64,000 bases of DNA from Prochloraceae cyanobacterium PL24a_bin.78. Lineage in GTDB: Bacteria; Cyanobacteriota; Cyanobacteriia; Cyanobacteriales; JANQIW01. The notes below the pieces were generated by a model. It did not search any database. It was not told where the DNA came from and was given only the letters and a program-made list of their open reading frames with translations. How positions within the stretch are numbered: position 1 is the first letter of the stretch; each line of letters starts with the position of its first letter. The translations under genes were made by a program, and so were the position numbers. Positions 27,039 through 38,257 of this stretch are shown here, one piece after another. The stretch is taken from the NCBI GenBank assembly GCA_028281945.1, contig JANQIW010000068.1:1-64000 (forward strand). Reading direction: 5' to 3'.

Positions 27039-27633
27039 ATTTGAATTGAACGATATTTTGATAAAATTAATTAAATACTATAATTAACAAAATTTTAACA
27101 TAATTCCCCAATGTTCTATGGGTTGAAGAGGGTTTTAAAAAAATAATTAAAAGAATTTTTTAAGCACAAATTGGTAATTTTATGCTAAAATCTAGAGTAT
27201 ATCCAAGGGTGGAATCTAAATACATAAATAATTTTTTTTTGTAATAACGGTGTCTTCTAGCTACTGACTATTGTCAGAAGTTTGACCTTTTTGGAATGAA
27301 GGATGTAATTTACCACTCAAAAGCAATCTAGTTATCAAGGAAAACGAGTCAAAAGAGGTTTACTTAAATCATCTAATTTGACTATAATCAATGAGGATGT
27401 AATTTAATTTCTCTAAATTATTATCCAAGTATTCCAAAATAAATTTGATATAAATGGAATCAGGGGTTTCTCTATTATACCATTATTGGTCAATCTAATA
27501 TAAAGTAAACATTAGTAAAAATTGATATAGATTTTTATGAACTATAGTTCACAAAAGAATCTATTAGACAATGACAATTTAGATAGAATAAAAAATAATT
27601 GTTAGCTAAATTTTGAGTAGTTTGAGTAGATAG
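27039..27633. other. Spacer between DEP genes 1 and 2
   Basis: No supported ORF. It contains two near-identical strings, ATGAAGGATGTAATTTA (about 27296) and ATGAGGATGTAATTTA (about 27390), and a 14-bp palindrome at 27538. Confidence 0.4.
27538..27551. promoter_or_regulatory. 14-bp palindrome before DEP gene 2
   Basis: TGAACTATAGTTCA is a perfect palindrome about 80 bp upstream of the ATG at 27634. It is the size of an operator half-site pair, but no regulator is known to bind it. Confidence 0.3.
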
Positions 27634-28104
27634 ATGATCAATATAATTAGCAAAGAAGCAGATAGAGTACTACATTTACTAAAGAAAAATTACAGGCTTA
27701 AGTCTCCAAAAGGATTAGCTCTCAGTGAAGAATGGTTATTAAATCATCCTCAGCAAAAGTGGACTAATTTGGAAGAATTTTTATTGATGAATGGTGTAGT
27801 TTTTCGAGATGGAAGATTACAAGATGTTTATCCATCAGAACTCTACTTGATCATTAAGGAGATGCGTTCACCTAGAGGTTTGAAAATTGGCACTCATAGG
27901 TATAAATTAAGATTTTACTCAAGATGCTTTGTCGGTTCTGAAGCTTTTGAATGGTTGGTATATAAAAAACTATTTACCAAAGAAAAAGCTATGGCACTTG
28001 GAAAAATGTTAGTTTATTATGGGGTAATTCATCATGTTTTTGATGATCATGATTTTAAAAATGAATATTTATTTTATCGTTTTTATCTTGATGAGAAGAA
28101 GTAA
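27634..28104 (+). CDS. DEP-domain protein, copy 2
   Basis: A 156-aa paralog of the genes on either side. Shared features are EEWLLNHPQQKWTNLEEFLL, the segment GRLQDVYPSELYLIIKEMRS and the DEP domain (about 78-152) with CFVGSEAFEWLV, KAMALGKMLVYYGVIHHVFD and NEYLFYRFYLDEKK. The end FYRFY-DEKK is shared with copy 3 but missing from copy 1. Function unknown; presumably signalling or scaffolding. Confidence 0.8.
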   Translation: MINIISKEADRVLHLLKKNYRLKSPKGLALSEEWLLNHPQQKWTNLEEFLLMNGVVFRDGRLQDVYPSELYLIIKEMRSPRGLKIGTHRYKLRFYSRCFVGSEAFEWLVYKKLFTKEKAMALGKMLVYYGVIHHVFDDHDFKNEYLFYRFYLDEKK

Positions 28105-28490
28105 TTTTTAATTATTGGGAATCCATGGGAAATATTACTAGTTGATCTTTGATTTAGTTAAATTAATTGAAAATATTTTTAATTTTTCTTTTGGTATTTT
28201 TTAATTTAAAATTAAGCTTCCTAAAATTAAATATAATTATATTAAATAGTAAAATAAGACTAATATATTAAGATATTAAAACTTAATGAAAAAAAGTAAT
28301 GATTATATATGTAGTTAGAGCTTTTTGATCTTGTATTGCTATATACACATATAAATAGTTAAAATAATTCTTTCTTTATCTTATTTATCGAATACTATAT
28401 AAATCTAGAATACTTGTAGGAGAAGATTTTTAAAATGATGAATAAAGATAGGTTTTTTATGGTTTCTTTTGTAAAAACGAGGATTGACTT
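28105..28490. other. Spacer between DEP genes 2 and 3
   Basis: AT-rich DNA with no ORF or clear structure. It presumably carries the promoter of copy 3. Confidence 0.4.
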
Positions 28491-28961
28491 ATGTTATCTA
28501 AAATGGATGAAGAAACAGATAAAGTCTTAGGATTATTACTGATGCGATATAATATCAATCCTTATGAAGGAATTTTTTTAGCAAAAGATTGGCTTGTAAA
28601 TCATCCTGAAGAAAATTGGAGAAGTTTAGAAGAGTTTATCTTAATGGAAGGTGTGATTCTAAAAGATGGAGTATTAAAGGATGTCTATCCTTTAGAATTA
28701 TATTCGGTAATTAATTCTCTTCGTTTAGATAATATATTAACTATTAAAGATCGCTGGTATAAATTACAAAAATATTATAAATGTTTTGTTGGTTCTGAGG
28801 CTGTTGAATGGATTGCATTTACTCAAAGAGTGAGAAAAGAAGCTGCTATTGCTTTGGGGAAAATGCTTGTTAAATATAAAATTATTCATCATGTTGTAGA
28901 TGAACATGATTTTGAGGATTCATATTTATTTTATCGGTTTTATATTGACGAAAAAAAATAA
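28491..28961 (+). CDS. DEP-domain protein, copy 3
   Basis: A 156-aa paralog of copies 1 and 2, with KDWLVNHPEENWRSLEEFIL, GVLKDVYPLELYSVI and a DEP domain (about 78-152) containing CFVGSEAVEWIAF, AAIALGKMLVKYKIIHHVVD and DSYLFYRFYIDEKK. The basic patch in the segment RSPRGLKIGTHRYK of copy 2 is replaced by RLDNILTIKDRWYK here, so partners may differ. An ATG upstream at 28437 is out of frame; the chosen start aligns with copy 2. Confidence 0.8.
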   Translation: MLSKMDEETDKVLGLLLMRYNINPYEGIFLAKDWLVNHPEENWRSLEEFILMEGVILKDGVLKDVYPLELYSVINSLRLDNILTIKDRWYKLQKYYKCFVGSEAVEWIAFTQRVRKEAAIALGKMLVKYKIIHHVVDEHDFEDSYLFYRFYIDEKK

Positions 28962-29021
28962 AGCTTGTCTATTTTCCAAGAATGAACAAACTTCTATTAG
29001 AGTAATTTGGACTTTTCTATA

Positions 29022-30008
29022 TTAGCCTAATTGAGCTAAAAAGTTATCTAGTGATTCTGTTGTAAAGGCTATTTCTATAAGGTTCTCTAGTTGTTCAACT
29101 GATAATTGTTCTAAACGTTTTTCTACTTCCACAGGAATTTCTCCAAAACGAAGAGTTAACACCCGTAACAATTGACGGAATGCTCCTTGTTGCAAGGCTT
29201 GTTGTTTTGCTATTTCTAGTTGGTTTTCTGCATTTTCTGCTCTAGCTTGAGCTTTGGCAACCTCGGCTTCTGCTTTAGCTTCAGCAGCATGGGCTTTGGC
29301 TTCGGCAGCATGGGCTTTGGCTTCAGCGGCATTGGCTTTAGCCTCGGCAGCTTCTTTTGGTAAAAATACTAGATTTTCTTCTGAATCATAAAAACGCAAC
29401 CAATTAGTAGTTACATTTAGAATTCTTCCTTCCCAAATTCCTAGCCATAAACCTAGACGTTCACTCCATAACCAACCTCTATGATTTGGAGTAATAGGTT
29501 GATAACCTTGATCTAAGTTTAAATGCCATCCTCTTAGCGAATCAGGTTTGAAGGGATCGAAAACAAAATAGTCTGAGGTATGAAAAATTTGTTCATAAAT
29601 ATCTTTCTTAATACCTGTATCAATGGAAGCAGTAGAAGGTGACATCAATTCGATAATGACATCAGGATAACGGCCTTGTTCTTCCCAGACAACCCAACCT
29701 TGTCTGTCTTGAGTGCCATCTACATCGAAAACCACAAAAAAATCAGGACCTCGAAAATCTTTATTTCGGAGTTGTTCACTACTATAGTAAATGAACATAT
29801 TGCCTCCCACAAAGTAATCGTTGCGATGGGCAAATTGTTGGGAAATAGAGTTAATGAGGACATTCATAGCAATACGGTGACGGTTACTTTCCAAAGGCTC
29901 TCCATCATCAAAGATTAAATTTGTTGGCGGTTGAGGGAATTCCTCTTTTATTTCTGCTTTGGCTTTGGTAAGAGCAGATAAGGTTATATTTTTATTTTCT
30001 ATAGTCAT
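29022..30008 (-). CDS. Uma2-family (DUF820) nuclease-like protein
   Basis: A 328-aa protein. Residues ~25-185 form the PD-(D/E)XK-like Uma2 fold, seen as FRGPDFFVVFDVDG, YPDVIIELMSPST and KKDIYEQIFHTSDYFVFDP. Residues ~215-265 are a coiled coil of AAEAKA/HAAEAKA units, followed by a helical C-terminus (GEIPVEVEKRLEQLS). These proteins are abundant and mobile-associated in cyanobacteria; biochemical function is not established. The gene stands alone after the DEP genes on the opposite strand. Confidence 0.82.
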   Translation of the reverse strand: MTIENKNITLSALTKAKAEIKEEFPQPPTNLIFDDGEPLESNRHRIAMNVLINSISQQFAHRNDYFVGGNMFIYYSSEQLRNKDFRGPDFFVVFDVDGTQDRQGWVVWEEQGRYPDVIIELMSPSTASIDTGIKKDIYEQIFHTSDYFVFDPFKPDSLRGWHLNLDQGYQPITPNHRGWLWSERLGLWLGIWEGRILNVTTNWLRFYDSEENLVFLPKEAAEAKANAAEAKAHAAEAKAHAAEAKAEAEVAKAQARAENAENQLEIAKQQALQQGAFRQLLRVLTLRFGEIPVEVEKRLEQLSVEQLENLIEIAFTTESLDNFLAQLG

Positions 30009-30086
30009 TATTATAGTTTATAGTTATTTTTGAAAGCAATAAAAGAATTTCTGATTAGATTTTTAATAAGTAATTTGTAGGTAACT

Positions 30087-33000
30087 TTAATCATTGGTTT
30101 TCCCTTCTAAGGATAAATCTTGGTGAATTTTTCCTAACCAATCCATTAAACTTTCTAACTGTTTTTGAGGTTTCATTACTCCTAATCCTCTAACAATTAC
30201 TTTTTTGGGTGAATAAACAAATCTCGATCGTAAATGGGCGGGTAATTTCTCTGCTAAAATCTTCCATGCAGGCTCCTCCATTGGTGTTAATAAGACAATA
30301 TTTTGTTTGCCTTCTGGTTTAATGCGAGAAAACCCTAAAGATTTAGCTATTTGTTTTAATTCTACTACTTTGATTAACTGTTGTGCTGGTGGTGGAATTT
30401 TACCATAACGATCGATCCAATCTGCTTCAATTTGATTTAATTCTCGCTTAGAAGTTGCTAAAGAAAGACTGCGATAAGCATCCATTTTTTGCTCTAAATC
30501 GCTAATATAATCGGCGGGAATAAATGCTATTAATTGTAAATCGATTTGGGTTTCGTTTACTTTTGGTATTTCTTGCCCTTGAATTTCTTTGATGGCTTCT
30601 TCTAACATTTCTAAATACAATTCAAAACCAATGGATTGTAAGTTACCAGATTGTTCTGCACCTAAGAGATTTCCTACTCCTCTTATTTCCATATCTCTTA
30701 CTGCTAATTGATAACCAGATCCTAGTTGGGAAAATTCCTGTAGAGCACGTAAACGTTTTTGGGCTGTTTCTGATAGTTTTGTTTTGCTGGGATAGAGTAA
30801 CCAAGCATGGGCTTGAATACCGGCTCTTCCAACCCTTCCTCGCAATTGATAGAGTTGTGCTAGACCAAATTTTTGAGCATTTTCGATGATAATTGTATTT
30901 ACTTTGGGGATATCTAATCCTGATTCAATTATAGTTGTGCAAATTAAAAGATCGGCTTCACTGTTATTAAAACTAAGCATTGTGGATTCTAATTGCCCTT
31001 CATCCATTTGTCCGTGAGCTATTGCTATTTTTATATTGGGAATTATTTCTCGAATTTTTGCAGCTATTTCTTCGATTCCTTCCACTCTTGGAGTAACATA
31101 AAATATCTGTCCTCCTCGATCTAATTCGTTACGAATTGCGGTCCGAATTACTTCTAAATTGTAAGGAGATAAATGAGTTTTGATGGGGCGACGAGATGGT
31201 GGGGGTGTGGTAATTAAACTCATTTCTCGAATTCCTGATAAGGACATATATAGAGTCCGAGGAATTGGTGTTGCAGTTAAAGTAAGCACGTCTAATTCTG
31301 CTTTCATGGATTTAATTTTTTCTTTTTGGTTAACTCCAAATCTTTGTTCTTCGTCAATTACTAGCAATCCTAAGTTTTTAAATTTTACGGTTTTTCCTAA
31401 TAGTTGTTGAGTGCCTACTACTATATCTAATTCTCCGGTTGCTAGTCGTTTTAAGATCTCTTTTTTTTCTGATGCTGTGCGAAAACGATTCAGTAAGGCG
31501 ATGTTAATTGGATAAGGTGCAAAACGCTCTTTTAAGGTGTGATAATGTTGTTGAGTAAGTATGGTGGTTGGTGCTAGAAATGCTACTTGTTTGTTGCCTC
31601 CTGATACTGCTTTGAATATGGCACGAATTGCTACTTCTGTTTTGCCAAATCCTACGTCTCCACAGACTAATCTATCCATGGGGCGATCGCTTTCTAAGTC
31701 TCTTTTTACGTCTTGAGTTGCTTTCAATTGATCGGGGGTTGGTTGATAAGGAAAGGAGTCTTCTAATTCTTGTTGCCAGGGGGTATCTTCTGGGTAAGCA
31801 AAGCCTTTTAATTCTGATCTTTTTGCGTATAAATTTAATAAATCTACTGCTAATTTTTTGACTGCTTTACGAACTTTATTTTTAGTTTTTTCCCATACTT
31901 TTCCAGTCATTTTATTTAATTCTGGAGGGCGGGTGCCGGTGTGGCGATATCGGGAAATTAAATCTAAGGCATCGGCGGGTATTCTTAATAATCCATCGGC
32001 ATATTCTAGTACTAAATATTCACGACTTGCTAGGTTTTCTAGTTTGATAAATTTCCCTAATCCGTGGTTTTTATGAACTACATAATCTCCTGGTCTTAAT
32101 TTGTTTTTATCTACTTGTTTGGATGTGGCTCTTCTTCTTTTGCGAATGTATCCGGCTGTGGCTAAACTATGTTGTCCAAAAAATTCTCGATCGGTTACTA
32201 TTGCGATGCGAAAGGTAGGGAGAACAAATCCTTCTAATTCTGCCATTCCTGAATATTTTAAAGCGACGGCAGTATTTTGATTTTGGAGTTTTTCGATACT
32301 AGGATAATCTCTAGGGTTGGGGATAAATTGTGCAGGGCAATCATGTTCTTGTAATAATGAAACCGATCTTGATGGTTGAGCGGAGATTAACCATTTAGAA
32401 TATCCTTCAAGATTTATATTGTTATAGATGTCTTTTTTTCCTTTTAAGATTGCTCCAATACTTCCAAATTGAAGAGGGGTTATTGGTAAAGTTCTACTGG
32501 AAAGATCTAGGGCATTTTCGTTGATTTCTTCTACTATTTCTGATAATAATAACTGTTGAAATTTACTGGATAAATTATCGGTAATTTCGTTGAAATCATG
32601 ATGAATTTTGGGCAAAGAAATTGATAGTTTAGCTTTCATTTCTTCGACTGTTTCCAGCCATCTTTCTTCTGCTTCTTGTAACCAACGATGGCTATGAGCG
32701 GCACATTGTGGGAATTCATCCATAACCCATAAGGTATTTTGGGATAAGTAATCAATTAAAGAGGCTGGTTGTGGGAAAGCTACACCGATTAAAGGTAATA
32801 TATTTTCTGAAATATCATCTATATTTAATTTATCTGACAAAAAATTCTTGATAATAGAAGCAAAATTATTGGGGGTAAGAATAAGTTTATCAATAGAATC
32901 AAGGGAACGTTGGGAAATAGGATCGAATTCTCGGAGTTTTTCTAATTCATCCCCAAACCATTCTAGACGCACAGGTAATTCAGCGGAAACAGGGAAAATA

Positions 33001-33548
33001 TCCACTAAATCTCCCCTTTTAGTCCATTGTCCTTCAGTTTCTACTAGATTTACTCGCTCGTAACCTAATTTAGTTAAAATTTCTTCTATTTTATCACTGA
33101 AAATATTTTTAGTTTCAAAAGTAATACAATACTCTTTTAAAACATCAGGAGGTGGAAGATGGGGTTGAAGGGCGCGAGAAGTAGCCACAATGGCTTTAGG
33201 AGTATGGCTATTGGTAAGTAAATCAGCCAAAACCTGCATTTGCCCCCAAATCATTTCAGATTCAGGGTTAAAAGGTTCATAAGGAGAAGCTTCGGAGGTA
33301 GGATAAAAATGTAGACTATTCCAACCCATAGTTTCTAATTGTGCCGCCCATCTCCCTGCCTCTTCCAAAGTAGGAGTTATCACCAATAAATTTTTCTCCA
33401 TTGCCTTGGCTAAACTGGATGCTACTAATCCTTTGGGAAGACGAGATACTCCATTTAATTCTAATTTCCCCTGTTTGTTTAATTTATCCAATAATTCTTG
33501 GGTGAGAGGGGATTTTTGGATGGTGCGAATCACGGAAGAAAATGTCAT
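30087..33548 (-). CDS. mfd: Transcription-repair coupling factor
   Basis: An 1153-aa protein of standard length. It displaces RNA polymerase stalled at lesions and recruits UvrA. Visible parts, in order, are the UvrB-like N-terminus ([18 protein letters not shown]), the RNA polymerase-interaction domain ([19 protein letters not shown], around residue 485), the helicase/translocase ([43 protein letters not shown]) and the TRCF C-terminal domain. Confidence 0.97.
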   Translation of the reverse strand: MTFSSVIRTIQKSPLTQELLDKLNKQGKLELNGVSRLPKGLVASSLAKAMEKNLLVITPTLEEAGRWAAQLETMGWNSLHFYPTSEASPYEPFNPESEMIWGQMQVLADLLTNSHTPKAIVATSRALQPHLPPPDVLKEYCITFETKNIFSDKIEEILTKLGYERVNLVETEGQWTKRGDLVDIFPVSAELPVRLEWFGDELEKLREFDPISQRSLDSIDKLILTPNNFASIIKNFLSDKLNIDDISENILPLIGVAFPQPASLIDYLSQNTLWVMDEFPQCAAHSHRWLQEAEERWLETVEEMKAKLSISLPKIHHDFNEITDNLSSKFQQLLLSEIVEEINENALDLSSRTLPITPLQFGSIGAILKGKKDIYNNINLEGYSKWLISAQPSRSVSLLQEHDCPAQFIPNPRDYPSIEKLQNQNTAVALKYSGMAELEGFVLPTFRIAIVTDREFFGQHSLATAGYIRKRRRATSKQVDKNKLRPGDYVVHKNHGLGKFIKLENLASREYLVLEYADGLLRIPADALDLISRYRHTGTRPPELNKMTGKVWEKTKNKVRKAVKKLAVDLLNLYAKRSELKGFAYPEDTPWQQELEDSFPYQPTPDQLKATQDVKRDLESDRPMDRLVCGDVGFGKTEVAIRAIFKAVSGGNKQVAFLAPTTILTQQHYHTLKERFAPYPINIALLNRFRTASEKKEILKRLATGELDIVVGTQQLLGKTVKFKNLGLLVIDEEQRFGVNQKEKIKSMKAELDVLTLTATPIPRTLYMSLSGIREMSLITTPPPSRRPIKTHLSPYNLEVIRTAIRNELDRGGQIFYVTPRVEGIEEIAAKIREIIPNIKIAIAHGQMDEGQLESTMLSFNNSEADLLICTTIIESGLDIPKVNTIIIENAQKFGLAQLYQLRGRVGRAGIQAHAWLLYPSKTKLSETAQKRLRALQEFSQLGSGYQLAVRDMEIRGVGNLLGAEQSGNLQSIGFELYLEMLEEAIKEIQGQEIPKVNETQIDLQLIAFIPADYISDLEQKMDAYRSLSLATSKRELNQIEADWIDRYGKIPPPAQQLIKVVELKQIAKSLGFSRIKPEGKQNIVLLTPMEEPAWKILAEKLPAHLRSRFVYSPKKVIVRGLGVMKPQKQLESLMDWLGKIHQDLSLEGKTND

Positions 33549-33811
33549 AATACTTTAAAGTTACAATTTCTTTGGAACTACTATGATAACTTTTTTTAAC
33601 TATCCTTTTTGACTATCCTTTTTGAGAATATCTGGGATATACATCTTGAAAAAATTAAACATTAGTAAAAAATTAAAAAGGTTATAATAGAGAGATGTTA
33701 AATTTTTGATGATCTTACTAGTTCATGAATTTGAATTTTCAAAGATCTTGAGCATTTTTAATGACTAGTAGTCTAAAGGATGAATAATTATCTTATAAAA
33801 GAGGAAAATTA

Positions 33812-35449
33812 ATGGCTAAAAATAATAAAGATACTCTTATTGGTGTAGCCTCAGTAATAGGTGTTACTGGTTTGTTGGCTGCTGGAGGATGGTTGTTATA
33901 TTCAAACTTAGTAAAAGGAAAAGAATTAATGCCTTTAGCTGCTGCTCAATTAATTCCTGATGAGGCAATAGCAACAACTTATATCTCTACAGATTCTAAA
34001 AAATGGTCTGAATTATCTGAATTTGGAACTCCTGAGTTCCAAGATATTATCTCTTCTGGATTCCAAAACCTAGAAAATGAAATTCAATTGGGTGATAGTT
34101 CAACCCCTATTGATTACCAAAAAGATATTGAGCCTTGGTTAGGAGGAGCGATGTTAGCTTTTTTCCCTCCTTCTCCTCAATCTTCTTCTAACAACTATTT
34201 GATGATAGTAGGAATCAAAGATAAATTAAAAGCTTGGCAGTTTTTTAAGAATCTTCAAGAGGATGAAAACTCTGAATTAGTAAAAACTGAATACAAAGGC
34301 TTTACTATTTTGGAAATCCCCATAAATAACACCACAAACTATGCAGTAGAAGTAGGGAAATATTGGGCAATTTCTGGAGATAAAAATTATATCGAAGATG
34401 TAATAGATACGAAGAAAGGGGAACTTTCTTTTGCTAGTAAATCCGGCGCGAAATCAATTTTATCTAAAAATATCAAGAGTAAAGATTCTCTCATTGAATT
34501 CTATCTGCCTGATTATAGTGAATTAATTAGAGATACCCTTTTACTCTCTCCAAATGCTAATCAAATTCCTGATGAAATTAAGCAGCAATTAGAAGATATA
34601 GAATCTCTTGTGGTTGGCTTTAGTGTTGAAGATGTGGGAGTAAGATTTAGAAGTGTTGCTAAGGTAAATCCTCGTTTAATTGATGGAGATTTATACAAGC
34701 CAGTAAAAAGCAATCTTATCTCTAGATTTCCCCAAGAAACTATTATGTTTCTCAATGGCCAAGGCATTAGTAAAGGTTGGGCACATTTGGTAGAAATTTC
34801 TAATTCAAGTCCTGAAATAAAGCAAGGATTGGATTATGTTAGAAGCTCTTTTGAATCAGTTGATTTAGATTTAGATCGAGAGATTTTTGGCTGGTTGGAT
34901 GGAGAATTTGCCGTGGGAATTATTGCCAGCGAGCAAACTTTTGGTAATATTGGTTCTGGAGTTGTAATGCTTCAAGAAACTAGCGATCGCGCCACAGGAA
35001 CAAATACTATTGAAAAAATTGAAAAACTCAACGGAAATCCATTTATTAAATCCCACAAAAGCACCAAAGAAAATATAGAAATCACTGAATGGAGAATTAA
35101 TCCTCAAGAAGTTTTATTTACTCATGGTTGGTTTGATAATAATAATTTAGCGATTGGTTTAGGAATTCCTTTCCAAGAAATATTAGACGGTAAATCACCA
35201 AATTCTTTGGTAGAAAATCCCAAATTCCAAACAGTTATAAGTAACTTGCCAAAAAATAATTTAGGTTATTTTTATCTAGATATGGAAAAAGCAGTTTCGG
35301 CTTTGAATCAAATTCCTGAAACCCAACCATATCTTAATGATGAGATGGTTTTACAAATTCTTAATTCAATAGAAGCAATAGGCGCAACTACGGCTATCCC
35401 AGATAACTCTACTGCTCAATTTGATTTGTTATTTTCTCTGGAAAAATAA
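33812..35449 (+). CDS. DUF3352 domain protein, membrane-anchored
   Basis: A 545-aa cyanobacterial protein with one N-terminal transmembrane segment (TLIGVASVIGVTGLLAAGGWLLY) and a long extracytoplasmic part starting AAAQLIPDEAIATTYISTD. The alternating beta-rich segments such as YAVEVGKYWAISGDKNYIEDVI fit the DUF3352 family, of unknown function. Its C-terminus repeats the pattern (LGYFYLDMEKAVSALNQ). AAAGAGGAAA precedes the ATG. Confidence 0.75.
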   Translation: MAKNNKDTLIGVASVIGVTGLLAAGGWLLYSNLVKGKELMPLAAAQLIPDEAIATTYISTDSKKWSELSEFGTPEFQDIISSGFQNLENEIQLGDSSTPIDYQKDIEPWLGGAMLAFFPPSPQSSSNNYLMIVGIKDKLKAWQFFKNLQEDENSELVKTEYKGFTILEIPINNTTNYAVEVGKYWAISGDKNYIEDVIDTKKGELSFASKSGAKSILSKNIKSKDSLIEFYLPDYSELIRDTLLLSPNANQIPDEIKQQLEDIESLVVGFSVEDVGVRFRSVAKVNPRLIDGDLYKPVKSNLISRFPQETIMFLNGQGISKGWAHLVEISNSSPEIKQGLDYVRSSFESVDLDLDREIFGWLDGEFAVGIIASEQTFGNIGSGVVMLQETSDRATGTNTIEKIEKLNGNPFIKSHKSTKENIEITEWRINPQEVLFTHGWFDNNNLAIGLGIPFQEILDGKSPNSLVENPKFQTVISNLPKNNLGYFYLDMEKAVSALNQIPETQPYLNDEMVLQILNSIEAIGATTAIPDNSTAQFDLLFSLEK

Positions 35450-35528
35450 ATTTATTTAATAAACTTTTTTAATTTGAGGAGAGGTATTTTTTCACCTTCT
35501 CCTTGACTTGGAATTCTTCACTTAGAAT

Positions 35529-36323
35529 CTAAACAAAACCACCAAATACTGTCATCCGATAATATTTCCAAGGTACAGTTATAGTCTTAAAACCTGCTTT
35601 TTTTAACATTAATAAATGGTCTTCTAAAGTAGCTAAACAATCTTGAGATGAATAACCATAAGTAACACTTTTGCCAACTTTACTACGAACTTCTTCTAGA
35701 GAAATACCATTTTCCTTAGCTAATTTTTCCCGAAAATTTTTATAGACTTCTGCTAAAAAATCCGATTCAGGTAAAACAGGATCCCCATTAAAAAAAGCTC
35801 CTCCTGACTTAAGAGTAGAGGCAATTTTTTCAAACAATTTCCACTTCATTTCATCAGTAAGATGGTGAATAGCTAGAGAGGAAACACAAGCATCAAAATT
35901 ATTACCAATTTCCTTATTTCCTGCCGCCCAATCTCCAAAATCTAATTGGATACCTTGCCATCTATTTCCATATCCAGCAGCTTCTATTTTACTCTTAGCA
36001 AATTGAATCATCCTAGGGGAATAATCTAGGGCAATTATGTTAGCATTTGGGCAATGTTTTAAAAGTTTTAAAGTTAATTCACCAGTGCCACAACCTAATT
36101 CTAAAACCTTTTGAGATTCTGAAGGAATACAAGCAACAATAGTATCTAATAATTCATCATATCTAGGCAATAATTGACGAATATTCACATCAAAATCAGC
36201 AGTATTAGCAAAGACTTCTCCGGGGTATATTTCTCCAGGAAGTAATTCTCCAGGAAGTATTTCTTGAGATTTATCATTCGATGACATTGTTTCTGTTATC
36301 TTGCTGCTTTCCTTAATTTCCAT
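35529..36323 (-). CDS. Class I SAM-dependent methyltransferase
   Basis: A 264-aa methyltransferase with motif I VLELGCGTGELTLKLL (around residue 70), IIALDYSPRMIQFAKSK and ACVSSLAIHHLTDEMKWKLF. The substrate is unknown. The N-terminus holds a tandem LPGELLPGEIYPGE segment. The start at 36323 overlaps the ABC gene's 3' end by 28 bp; it is preferred over Met13 because AGAGGA precedes it. The overlap indicates translational coupling with the transporter. Confidence 0.85.
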   Translation of the reverse strand: MEIKESSKITETMSSNDKSQEILPGELLPGEIYPGEVFANTADFDVNIRQLLPRYDELLDTIVACIPSESQKVLELGCGTGELTLKLLKHCPNANIIALDYSPRMIQFAKSKIEAAGYGNRWQGIQLDFGDWAAGNKEIGNNFDACVSSLAIHHLTDEMKWKLFEKIASTLKSGGAFFNGDPVLPESDFLAEVYKNFREKLAKENGISLEEVRSKVGKSVTYGYSSQDCLATLEDHLLMLKKAGFKTITVPWKYYRMTVFGGFV

Positions 36324-38005
36324 GTTCTATCCTCTGATAATTCTAATACTTGATTGTGATATTTTTCAAGAGTGGGACGATGCCCAACACTAATAAAAGT
36401 TGTCTCTGTTTCTAAAAGATGATCGTAAAGATTTTGTTCATTCTTAATATCTAAAGCACTAGTGGCTTCATCCATGATAACGTATTTTGGCTTATTAGTA
36501 AGGATTCTGGCAAAAGCAACTCTTTGTTGTTCACCTAAAGAAAGAACATCTCCCCAATCTTTTTCTACTTCTAAACCGCCAAATCTTTCTGCTAAATTTG
36601 GTAGATTTACTTCTGTTAAAATTTGATAAATTTTATCGTTACTAATTTCGGAATTAATATTAGGATAAATTAGCTGATCTCGTAAATTTCCAATAATCAT
36701 ATAGGGGCGTTGAGGTAAGAAAAGTATTTCATCTTGAGGAGGACGAATAATTTTACCTGAGCCTGAATTCCATAGTCCGGCAATTGCTCTTAATAAAGAA
36801 CTTTTACCACAACCACTTGCTCCCATAATTAATAAGCCTTCTGCCATTTCTAATTCTAGAGAAATATCTTCCATTAAAACTCTTTGATAGTTAGGAGTTT
36901 GTAAAGTTAAATTTCTAATTTCTAGTTGATTTTTTTCAATAAATTCAATGGTTCTGTTTTTAGAAAATTTCCCATTAGTTAGTGTCTCTTGATTAAGAGA
37001 TTCTATGTAATCATCAAATTCAGATAATCGATCAATTCCTGCTGCAAAACTAGTTAAAAATTCAAAGCGACTTACAATTAAATTGAGGGAGAAAAATACC
37101 CTTGCAAAAGCTCCCGATGCTTCGTTTAATTTTCCTACTTCAAGATCTCCTGATAAAATACTAGGGCCAATAATTAATGATGGAAGTATAAAGGGAAGAA
37201 ACTCATAAAAATTAGTAAATAGCCCTACATATAATTCTTGCCAAAGAATTAAAAGATTGAAGTTATTAAAAAGATCTTCAAACAGTCTAAATCCTCGATT
37301 TGATTCTTGTCTTTCTCCTCGATAAAAGGCAATTGATTCAGCATTTTCTCGAATTCTTACTAATCCAAAACGAAAGTTAGCTTCTTTTGTGAGTTGATCG
37401 AAATTAATTTTTACTAATTTACTGCCGAAGAAACCTGTAGTTATTAAAGTTCCTGCTAAGGCATAAATAACTAGAAATATAACTAATCTTTGCGAAATAC
37501 CCCAGAGAACTTGACTGAAGGCATATACTTGTAAAATAGCTTGTAATAAAATTAGAAAGAAGCGCAAAGAATCCTGACAAAAACTTCTAATATCTTCTGA
37601 AATACGTTGATCGGGATTATCTATATCATTAGCAAAATTATTAAGTTGATAATAAATGCGATTGTTAAAATATTTATTGAGGAATCTATGAGTTAACCAT
37701 TGTCTCCAATACAATCCTAATTTACTTCTTAAGTAAGAAAAACCAGCAAAAAGAGGAGCATATATTACTAATATTCCTAAAAAAATCTGAATTGTTGTCC
37801 AAAATCGATCGGCATCTTGAGCGGAAAGAGCGGAAATTAATTCTCCTGATCTAGTGTTTAATTGTACACTCAATTGAGTATAACTCCACAATAACACTAA
37901 AAGTAGTACTAATAAAGTAAAAGCTCCTTTTTTTTCATTGCCCAGCCAATAAAGTTTAGCTATCTTCCAAAATCGTTTTAAAATTTTGAGATTAAATTTT
38001 TCCAT
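36296..38005 (-). CDS. ABC transporter, SbmA/YddA-like half-transporter
   Basis: A 569-aa fusion of an ABC_membrane_2-type six-helix domain (residues 1-330; GLYWRQWLTHRFLNKYF and RISEDIRSFCQDSLRF) and an ATPase domain. The ATPase shows Walker A MGASGCGKSSLLRAI, the signature LSLGEQQRVAFAR and Walker B YVIMDEATSALD. The family includes peptide and vitamin B12-type transporters. The direct coupling to a methyltransferase suggests a shared substrate, but this is an inference. Confidence 0.88.
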   Translation of the reverse strand: MEKFNLKILKRFWKIAKLYWLGNEKKGAFTLLVLLLVLLWSYTQLSVQLNTRSGELISALSAQDADRFWTTIQIFLGILVIYAPLFAGFSYLRSKLGLYWRQWLTHRFLNKYFNNRIYYQLNNFANDIDNPDQRISEDIRSFCQDSLRFFLILLQAILQVYAFSQVLWGISQRLVIFLVIYALAGTLITTGFFGSKLVKINFDQLTKEANFRFGLVRIRENAESIAFYRGERQESNRGFRLFEDLFNNFNLLILWQELYVGLFTNFYEFLPFILPSLIIGPSILSGDLEVGKLNEASGAFARVFFSLNLIVSRFEFLTSFAAGIDRLSEFDDYIESLNQETLTNGKFSKNRTIEFIEKNQLEIRNLTLQTPNYQRVLMEDISLELEMAEGLLIMGASGCGKSSLLRAIAGLWNSGSGKIIRPPQDEILFLPQRPYMIIGNLRDQLIYPNINSEISNDKIYQILTEVNLPNLAERFGGLEVEKDWGDVLSLGEQQRVAFARILTNKPKYVIMDEATSALDIKNEQNLYDHLLETETTFISVGHRPTLEKYHNQVLELSEDRTWKLRKAAR

Positions 38006-38257
38006 ATTTACAATTTGCTTTGATTCAGATATTATTAAGAATTATAAACTATTATCTTCAATTTTAAACAATAAATTAATGATCAAGACGTTAATAAATA
38101 GGGCAATCTATGGTAAGAATAATTTTCAGAAACAGATTTTCAATCTTTAAGTATGGTAGAAAAATTGAACTTAAAACAACAAAAAATCGTCTATATTTTA
38201 AGGATCATTAAATACTATTTAGACATAAATTTTAGACATAAATTCTAGATATAAATT

